Below, in pieces: positions 5,889-11,635 of a stretch of 11,635 bases of DNA. The notes under the pieces were generated by a model, which made no database searches, had not been told where the DNA came from, and saw only the letters and a list, made by a program, of their open reading frames with translations. Every line of letters begins with the position of its first letter. The stretch's first letter is position 1. A program made the translations under genes and the position numbers. The stretch comes from Alphaproteobacteria bacterium UBA2954 (lineage in GTDB: Bacteria; Pseudomonadota; Alphaproteobacteria; Puniceispirillales; Puniceispirillaceae): positions 1 through 11,635 of the forward strand of contig DEBO01000153.1 in NCBI GenBank assembly GCA_002348585.1. The letters run 5' to 3'.

Positions 5889-8525
5889 ATGACGTCTGTT
5901 TCTGATATTCGATCTGCCTTTCTATCCTTTTTCACCGGACGTGACCATGAGATTGTTGCCTCTAGTCCGCTTGTGCCGCAGAATGATCCAACTTTAATGT
6001 TTGCCAATTCGGGCATGGTGCAGTTTAAGAATGTGTTTACGGGGCTTGAACGCCGCCCCTACAGCCGGGCAACAACTTCACAGAAATGTGTGCGGGCGGG
6101 TGGTAAGCATAATGATCTTGAAAACGTTGGTTACACCGCACGCCATCACACATTTTTTGAAATGCTCGGGAATTTTTCCTTTGGTGATTATTTTAAGGAA
6201 GTTGCGATTGAACAAGCATGGTCGCTAGTTACTGGTGAATTTGGCCTGAACAAGGACAAATTATTAGTCACGGTTTATTCTGAAGATGAGGAAGCAGCTG
6301 CACTGTGGCGCAGAATTGCCGGCCTGTCTGATCACAGAATTATCCGTATTGCAACATCAGATAATTTCTGGTCGATGGGTGCAACTGGTCCGTGCGGGCC
6401 TTGCTCAGAAATTTTCTATGATCATGGGGATCATATTTCAGGCGGTCCTCCGGGTTCGCCAGATGAAGATGGCGACAGGTTTATTGAGATCTGGAACCTT
6501 GTCTTTATGCAGTATGAGCAGACTGAGACAGATCGTCAGAACCTGCCGCGGCCATCTATTGATACCGGCATGGGGCTTGAAAGAATCGCTGCTGTTCTTC
6601 AGGGCAAGCATGATAACTATGATATTGACCTGATGCGTGCCTTGATTGAGGCGTCTGCTGATGTGTCTAGCACAGATGCTGATGGTCCGCAGAATACCTC
6701 TCACCGCGTAGTTGCTGATCATTTGCGTTCAGCAGGTTTTCTAATTGCTGATGGAGTGCTGCCGTCGAATGAAGGGCGGGGTTATGTCCTTCGGCGGATT
6801 ATGCGCCGTGCGATGCGACATCTGCACCAGCTGGGCTGTGCGGACCCTGTGATGTATCGTTTGGTGCCGTCGCTTGTCCGTGAAATGGGAGGGCATTACC
6901 CTGAACTTGTGCGTGCAGAAACGCTTGTCACTGAAACGCTGCGGCTTGAAGAAACTCGGTTTAAAGAAGCCCTAGCTCGGGGCTTGAAATTGTTGACAAC
7001 AGAAGTAGAGGGAAAGGCCACTAGAGGGGTTCTTGCCGGCGATACAGCGTTTCGCTTGTATGATACTTATGGCTTTCCGCTTGATTTGACTGAGGATTTT
7101 ATGCGGGGTTATGGCTGGACGGTTGATGTGGCTGGCTTCGATGCTGCCATGAAAGCACAGAAAGAAACGGCTCGTGCAGCCTGGGCAGGTTCAGGCGGGA
7201 CAGCAGATGAAAAGATTTTTCTCGAGTTGGCAGATAAAAACGGGCCAACCGAATTTCTTGGTTATACCAATCTGACCTCGGAAGCTGTTGTGGCTGATAT
7301 ACTAAAAAAAGCGCATCCTGTAGATACAGCTAAAGAAGGTGATGAGGTGATTATCTGTGTCAATCAGACACCCTTTTATGGCGAATCAGGTGGCCAGGTT
7401 GGTGATACAGGTGTGATGGGATGGACTGATGGCTCTGCTGTGGTCACCAACACTGTCAAGACAGCTGGTTTAGTTTTGCATCATGTCCGGATTTATACAG
7501 GGACATTGGCACTGGGACAGGCTGTGTCTTTGAAAGTTGATGCCAGCCGGCGCGCTGGGCTGAGGGCCCATCACAGTGCGACCCATCTGTTGCATGAAGC
7601 ATTGCGTCAGGTGCTGGGAGATCATGTCGCGCAGAAAGGGTCGTTGGTGACAGATACACGGCTGCGATTCGATTTCTCTCATCCAAAAGCAATGACCAAT
7701 GAAGAAATTTCTGCTGTTGAGGCGATAGTAAATGAACGTATCCGCATGAACAGTCAAGTCGCTACGAAAATAATGGCCCCTGATGAAGCGGTCAATGAAG
7801 GGGCGTTAGCCTTGTTTGGTGAAAAATACGGCGATGAGGTGCGGGTTGTTTCAATGGGTGGGGCGGCAGACCAGGTAGGCCGATCAGCCTGGTCAGTTGA
7901 GCTGTGTGGAGGAACACATGTTGAGCAAACAGGTGATATTGCCTTGTTACATGTTATTTCTGAATCGGCAGTGGCTGCGGGTGTACGCCGGATTGAGGCG
8001 GCAACACATGCAGCCGGGTTTGCTGGGCTGGTGGCTAATAAAGCGATCCTTTGTGAATTATCAGTCGAGCTAAAAACTCCTCCGGATCAGTTGGCGTCGC
8101 GTGTGGCGCAGTTACTGGAGGAGCGTAAGGATCTTGAAAGGGAAGTTACAAAACTTCGGCGTCAGATGGCAACAGGCAGTGGGACAGCAGAAGCTGAACA
8201 AATTGGCAATCTGGCTTATATTGCTCGGATATTGCCAAATACTCCGGCAAAGGACTTAAAAGTCATGGCTGATCAGTTCCGGCAAGGGGTAGCCTCATCT
8301 GTAATTTGTTTGGTTGCGATAGATGAAAATAAGGCATCCTGTGTGGTTTCTGTCACCGATGATCTGACAGCAACCCATAATGCGGTCGATCTGGTGCGCC
8401 TTGCGTCTGCTGCCTTAGGCGGCAAAGGAGGAGGAGGTCGTGCGGATATGGCACAAGCTGGCGGGCCTGAGTCAGGCAAGGCTGATGCTGCTATCGCGGC
8501 TGTGCGGGAGGCTTTGGCAGGATAA
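5889..8525 (+). CDS. alaS: Alanyl-tRNA synthetase
   Basis: AlaRS activates alanine and charges tRNA-Ala, and hydrolyses mischarged Ser- and Gly-tRNA-Ala. The full-length 878-residue protein has the class II catalytic core at the N terminus ([14 protein letters not shown] near 37-50, [12 protein letters not shown] 84-95, GPCGPCSE 167-174), then the tRNA-recognition helical region. The editing domain has the zinc/active-site ligands His562-x3-His566 and Cys673-GGT-His677. A coiled segment of charged residues (about 735-765) follows, and then the C-Ala domain with a Gly-rich stretch [16 protein letters not shown] near the end, as in other bacterial AlaRS. The ribosome site before the ATG is weak (AAGAA). 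The gene follows recA and converges on icd, a common alphaproteobacterial layout. Nothing is missing. Confidence 0.99.
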   Translation: MTSVSDIRSAFLSFFTGRDHEIVASSPLVPQNDPTLMFANSGMVQFKNVFTGLERRPYSRATTSQKCVRAGGKHNDLENVGYTARHHTFFEMLGNFSFGDYFKEVAIEQAWSLVTGEFGLNKDKLLVTVYSEDEEAAALWRRIAGLSDHRIIRIATSDNFWSMGATGPCGPCSEIFYDHGDHISGGPPGSPDEDGDRFIEIWNLVFMQYEQTETDRQNLPRPSIDTGMGLERIAAVLQGKHDNYDIDLMRALIEASADVSSTDADGPQNTSHRVVADHLRSAGFLIADGVLPSNEGRGYVLRRIMRRAMRHLHQLGCADPVMYRLVPSLVREMGGHYPELVRAETLVTETLRLEETRFKEALARGLKLLTTEVEGKATRGVLAGDTAFRLYDTYGFPLDLTEDFMRGYGWTVDVAGFDAAMKAQKETARAAWAGSGGTADEKIFLELADKNGPTEFLGYTNLTSEAVVADILKKAHPVDTAKEGDEVIICVNQTPFYGESGGQVGDTGVMGWTDGSAVVTNTVKTAGLVLHHVRIYTGTLALGQAVSLKVDASRRAGLRAHHSATHLLHEALRQVLGDHVAQKGSLVTDTRLRFDFSHPKAMTNEEISAVEAIVNERIRMNSQVATKIMAPDEAVNEGALALFGEKYGDEVRVVSMGGAADQVGRSAWSVELCGGTHVEQTGDIALLHVISESAVAAGVRRIEAATHAAGFAGLVANKAILCELSVELKTPPDQLASRVAQLLEERKDLEREVTKLRRQMATGSGTAEAEQIGNLAYIARILPNTPAKDLKVMADQFRQGVASSVICLVAIDENKASCVVSVTDDLTATHNAVDLVRLASAALGGKGGGGRADMAQAGGPESGKADAAIAAVREALAG

Positions 8526-8537
8526 GCTTAATTTGAA

Positions 8538-8572
8538 ACAACAGCAGGGCAAATGCCAAGCTGAATTGTTGT
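8538..8572. terminator. Possible bidirectional terminator between alaS and icd
   Basis: The 70 nt between the two convergent stop codons holds ACAACAGC (8538-8545) opposite GCTG...TGTTGT (8560-8572), an imperfect stem with a bulge. It encloses a small GGC/GCC pair. TCTTTT follows on the plus strand, and GTTGTTTC closes it on the minus strand. Position and shape fit a shared terminator, but the stem is broken. Confidence 0.35.
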
Positions 8573-8595
8573 CTTTTGGGATAAAGTTATGCGCT

Positions 8596-9813
8596 CTACC
8601 CGAGCATTGCTTTTTGCAGTTTCATATCCAACGCATCTAGAAACTCATCTGTGCTCAGATAGCTCTGATCTGGGTTGATCAGGATGGCTAGATCCTTGGT
8701 CATCTTGCCTTTTTCAACAGTCTGGATGCAGACTTTTTCTACGGTTTCAGCAAAACGTGCGACTTCTGGCGTGTCGTCAAATTTGGCCCTGTAAGATAGT
8801 CCGCGTGTCCAGGCAAAAATAGATGCGATAGGATTGGTAGAGGTTATTTTACCTTGCTGGTGCTGCCGGTAATGACGGGTGACTGTGCCATGTGCGGCTT
8901 CTGCCTCAATTGTTCTTCCATCAGGGGTCATCAGCACAGATGTCATAAGCCCTAGTGATCCAAAACCCTGAGCGACGGTGTCAGACTGAACATCGCCATC
9001 ATAGTTTTTGCAGGCCCAGACAAAACCACCATCCCATTTCATGGCGCAAGCTACCATATCATCTATAAGGCGATGTTCATAAATGATACCTGCTGCTTCA
9101 AATCTGTCCTTATATTCAGTGTCAAACACTTCCTGAAACAAATCTTTGAACCGACCGTCATAGACTTTCATGATTGTATTTTTGGTTGAAAGATAAACAG
9201 GCCAGCCTAGGTCAAGGCCATAATTCATGCAGGCCCGAGCGAATCCCTTGATGGATTCATCAAGGTTATACATGGCCATGGCCACACCGCCATCTGGGAA
9301 GTCATAAACAGTCTCTGTTGTCGCATGGCTGCCATCAGCAGGCTGGAAGGTCAAGGTCAGCGTACCCGGCCCTGACACTTTTATGTCTGTTGCGCGATAC
9401 TGGTCACCGAAGGCATGGCGGCCAATCACAATTGGCCGGGTCCAGCCAGGGACTAGGCGCGGAACATTACTGCAGATGATCGGCTGACGGAACACAGTAC
9501 CGCCCAAGATATTCCGGATCGTGCCATTAGGTGATTTATACATCTTTTTCAGGTTAAATTCGTCAACCCGGTCTTCATCAGGGGTAATGGTGGCACATTT
9601 GATTCCAACCCCATATTTTTTGACCGCATTCGCTGCATCAATGGTGATCTGGTCATCTGTTGCATCTCTGGCTTCTATGCTAAGGTCAAAATATTTAAGA
9701 TCAATGTCCAGATAAGGGTTAATCAACTTATTTTTGATTTTCTGCCAGATGATTCGGGTCATCTCATCCCCGTCCATTTCGATTACGGGATTTTTCACTT
9801 TGATTTTACTCAT
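8596..9813 (-). CDS. icd: NADP-dependent isocitrate dehydrogenase
   Basis: The enzyme oxidatively decarboxylates isocitrate to 2-oxoglutarate and makes NADPH in the TCA cycle; it acts as a cytoplasmic homodimer. The 405-residue protein is of the eukaryote-like subfamily (human IDH1/IDH2-like) that alphaproteobacteria use, not the E. coli Icd type. Substrate-binding residues lie in [17 protein letters not shown] (93-109; Ser94, Asn96, Arg100, Arg109) and Arg132. The metal and catalytic region includes STKNT with Lys211, LIDDMVA (Asp251/252) and NYDGDVQSD. In [10 protein letters not shown], Arg313 and His314 correspond to the human residues that grip the 2'-phosphate, supporting NADP use. The frame extends four codons further to a TTG, but the ATG at 9813 has AGGA just upstream and is the likely start. 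It is convergent with alaS and lies 157 nt downstream of the LOG-family gene. Confidence 0.97.
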   Translation of the reverse strand: MSKIKVKNPVIEMDGDEMTRIIWQKIKNKLINPYLDIDLKYFDLSIEARDATDDQITIDAANAVKKYGVGIKCATITPDEDRVDEFNLKKMYKSPNGTIRNILGGTVFRQPIICSNVPRLVPGWTRPIVIGRHAFGDQYRATDIKVSGPGTLTLTFQPADGSHATTETVYDFPDGGVAMAMYNLDESIKGFARACMNYGLDLGWPVYLSTKNTIMKVYDGRFKDLFQEVFDTEYKDRFEAAGIIYEHRLIDDMVACAMKWDGGFVWACKNYDGDVQSDTVAQGFGSLGLMTSVLMTPDGRTIEAEAAHGTVTRHYRQHQQGKITSTNPIASIFAWTRGLSYRAKFDDTPEVARFAETVEKVCIQTVEKGKMTKDLAILINPDQSYLSTDEFLDALDMKLQKAMLG

Positions 9814-9970
9814 CGACTTCCTCAAAATTTTCAGTCAAATCGTTTATTGGTCCGATTGAAGCGAATGGCATTGTGGCACCCGATGGACTGATATTTTTTA
9901 AAATTGTGCACTGTTGGTTTACTGTGATTTGACTTCATACGCAAGGTCTTGGAAGTTTCTTATAATATCT

Positions 9971-10525
9971 TTATCCAGGGGCTTGTTTCTTATCGTCGAT
10001 CAGGTCAATAAGCTCATCTGGAGAAGCAGCGACATGCATCTCAAACACGCCTTTGGAATGGATGAAGCCAGTCTTGTTAGCATGGTCAATCATATTTAAA
10101 AGCGCCTGCCAGAAGCCATCGGTATTCATTACAAATACAGGTGCCTTTAAAAGGCCCAACTGGTTCCATGTCATGACTTCCATCCATTCATCCATGGTGC
10201 CTAATCCGCCAGGCAGGACGATAAAACCATCAGCCTCGACATACATTTTTGCCTTCCGCTCATGCATATTTTCTACTACATCCAGCTTTTGTACTTGGTG
10301 GTTTCCAACTTCAAGCGATTCCAGGAAATAAGGAATGATGCCATGCACATATCCGCTGGCCTCCAGCGCGCCTCCTGACACTGCCCCCATTAATCCTGTC
10401 CGCCCGCCGCCATATATCAGCTTGTGGCCGCGCGCGGCGAGCATACGCCCCACAGTCTCAGCATCATTTATGAATTTTTCTGACGTCCCTTTTGCTGCGC
10501 CGCCAAACACACAGAAATTCGCCAT
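9971..10525 (-). CDS. LOG-family protein (TIGR00730 type), probable cytokinin riboside 5'-monophosphate phosphoribohydrolase
   Basis: LOG-family proteins are Rossmann-fold enzymes that cleave nucleoside 5'-monophosphates to base and ribose 5-phosphate. The plant members release active cytokinins; bacterial members are often annotated by that activity or as lysine decarboxylase-like (a misnomer), and their physiological role is mostly unclear. The 184-residue protein has the diagnostic motifs in order: CVFGG near the N terminus, YGGGRTGLMG (38-47), MHERKAKM (87-94) and PGGLGTMDE (105-113). The frame runs 16 codons upstream to a TTG. I chose the ATG at 10525 because the conserved first beta strand begins at once and a purine-rich stretch (GAAAGAGA) precedes it. 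It precedes icd on the same strand and diverges from the LysM-type gene. The family is certain; the substrate is not shown by the sequence. Confidence 0.9.
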   Translation of the reverse strand: MANFCVFGGAAKGTSEKFINDAETVGRMLAARGHKLIYGGGRTGLMGAVSGGALEASGYVHGIIPYFLESLEVGNHQVQKLDVVENMHERKAKMYVEADGFIVLPGGLGTMDEWMEVMTWNQLGLLKAPVFVMNTDGFWQALLNMIDHANKTGFIHSKGVFEMHVAASPDELIDLIDDKKQAPG

Positions 10526-10613
10526 AGTTTTCTCTTTCTGACTTAAGTGTTTAACGCAGGCCCTATTTTGCAAGGCAGATTATTGTTAACAGTCGAAGAT
10601 TAAAATAATTCCT

Positions 10614-10646
10614 ACATTACCGCCACATTTAAAAGGTAATGTTACC
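10614..10646. promoter_or_regulatory. Inverted-repeat cluster in the divergent LOG / LysM-type intergenic region
   Basis: ACATTACC (10614-10621) and GGTAATGT (10635-10642) are perfect 8-bp inverted arms around 13 nt. The right arm also belongs to a second palindrome, GGTAA-TG-TTACC (10635-10646). There are thus three TTACC/GGTAA half sites in 33 bp, about 90 nt from the LOG gene start and 140 nt from the other. The arrangement suits an operator serving divergent promoters; the regulator is unknown. Confidence 0.4.
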
Positions 10647-10785
10647 ATCAGGCAACTAGACCAATAGGGCAAGAGAAGTGCAGATCCAGGTCTTTAATAA
10701 CCTAAATATATTTGTCAACATACAGTTTCAACTATACGATAAATTGAGAGGATGTTTAAGGCAAGCTTATGCGAGGGGACGGCAC

Positions 10786-11635
10786 ATGCGAGTGCTAACT
10801 GCTGGGTTGTTAATTATAGGGGGCGGGCTTGCCGCTTTGGCTCTTATCTGGATGTTTTACACAACATCTGATCCTAAATCCTCCTCATCAATTTCTGTAG
10901 TCACAGATGAGGCGACAGAAGAACATAAAGAAAACACGACTAAAGGTCAGACAGAAACAACAGAGGGAGCATCTGAATCTGCTGCAAAGCAATCTGATCT
11001 GGAAAAACAAGCTAATCCTGATGACACACCTTCTTTAAAGATCGATTTGGTCCGTATAGGCCCTGATGGAACAGCAGTTTTTGCAGGCCAAGGGAGTGCG
11101 AATGCAGATGTGGTAATTTTTGAAAAGAATAAAATTTTAGCTCAAACATCTGTGTCGGTGGATGGTGAATGGGTGGCGGTTGCTGAACAACCGCTTACCG
11201 CTGGGGAACATTTGATCATCGCTGAGATGAGAACGTCTGATGGCAAGATTTACAGAGCAGATCAGGCGGTAATTGTCGAATTGAGAATATCAGGACAGGA
11301 TATGCCACTTATTGCCCTTGTGCCAATGACCGAACAGTCTGAGGCGGAATTGATACAGACGCCAAATGCTCTTACCGGCACTCCACAAACACAAATAGGA
11401 CGGCAGACAGCAGGCACGACGGGCTTAAATGCTGATTTGAAAGCTATTTTGATTGAACCGGTCAGATTGTCAGTGATGACATTAAGCTGGGCTGATCAGG
11501 ACATTCTTTTCATTAAAGGGACGTCAAATGGTGGAGAGGCTGTGCGCGGAATGCTGAACGACCGTGTTTTTATTGCCAATCATGACAAGGACAGCGGCGA
11601 CTGGACAGCCCGCATTTCTCTTCGCGGATTGAAGG
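10786..11635 (+). CDS. Membrane-anchored periplasmic protein, probable LysM-domain family, partial
   Basis: The first 283 codons are present and the gene continues past the right edge. Residues about 4-25 form one hydrophobic segment (LTAGLLIIGGGLAALALIWM), which acts as an uncleaved anchor or signal. Residues about 28-82 are a low-complexity linker rich in Ser, Thr, Glu and Lys. Then comes a beta-rich domain starting IDLVRIGPDGTAVFAGQGSANADVVIFE with a GEWV turn, repeated in degenerate form near 230-283 (LSWADQDILFIKGTS and DWTARI). This Ig-like pattern resembles alphaproteobacterial proteins annotated as LysM peptidoglycan-binding, whose LysM motif lies at the C terminus, here outside the window. 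The ATG at 10786 has a GAGGGG site about 8 nt upstream; earlier ATGs at 10752 and 10769 are in other frames, the second soon hitting a stop. The role is likely in the cell envelope; the function is not established. Confidence 0.7.
   Translation, partial: MRVLTAGLLIIGGGLAALALIWMFYTTSDPKSSSSISVVTDEATEEHKENTTKGQTETTEGASESAAKQSDLEKQANPDDTPSLKIDLVRIGPDGTAVFAGQGSANADVVIFEKNKILAQTSVSVDGEWVAVAEQPLTAGEHLIIAEMRTSDGKIYRADQAVIVELRISGQDMPLIALVPMTEQSEAELIQTPNALTGTPQTQIGRQTAGTTGLNADLKAILIEPVRLSVMTLSWADQDILFIKGTSNGGEAVRGMLNDRVFIANHDKDSGDWTARISLRGLK

Noticed and set aside
1..11635. Mobile elements, CRISPR arrays, tRNA or rRNA genes, defence or biosynthetic clusters
   Set aside because: No transposase, integrase, regularly spaced repeats, tRNA-like cloverleaf or unusual gene block was recognised; the window reads as conserved core chromosome.

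Overview
The window looks like chromosomal housekeeping DNA from an alphaproteobacterium. The evidence is the linked order recA-alaS with icd convergent to alaS (a common alphaproteobacterial arrangement), a DksA with only one cysteine of the zinc site, a DUF3553 protein, a eukaryote-like NADP isocitrate dehydrogenase, and a membrane-anchored protein that resembles the alphaproteobacterial LysM family. Base composition, judged by eye, is just under 50% GC. A marine SAR116-like (Puniceispirillum-type) lineage would fit, but that placement is an inference and not proven.

Left part, minus strand (1-3425): a two-gene operon for a soluble NAD-linked, molybdenum- or tungsten-dependent formate dehydrogenase. 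The beta subunit (3134-1371) fuses NuoE-like and NuoF-like modules. It is followed after 3 nt by the alpha subunit, which runs off the left edge. This layout resembles the two-subunit FDH1 of Methylobacterium extorquens. Upstream on the same strand is a small DUF3553 gene.

Middle, plus strand (3809-8525): dksA, recA and alaS, each preceded by a non-coding leader of 180-380 nt that holds small dyads or hairpins. The recA leader contains a candidate promoter whose spacer carries a near match to the alphaproteobacterial LexA box.

Right part: icd (minus) converges on alaS. A LOG-family nucleotide-processing gene (minus) lies upstream of icd. A divergent plus-strand gene for a membrane-anchored periplasmic protein, probably of the LysM-domain family, runs off the right edge.

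Together the genes cover formate oxidation to NADH, stringent-response transcription control, recombination and SOS repair, alanyl-tRNA charging, and NADPH generation in the TCA cycle. I saw no tRNA, rRNA, CRISPR array, insertion sequence, integrase or phage gene. I found no convincing previously undescribed system; the points worth a second look are regulatory dyads and family variants.
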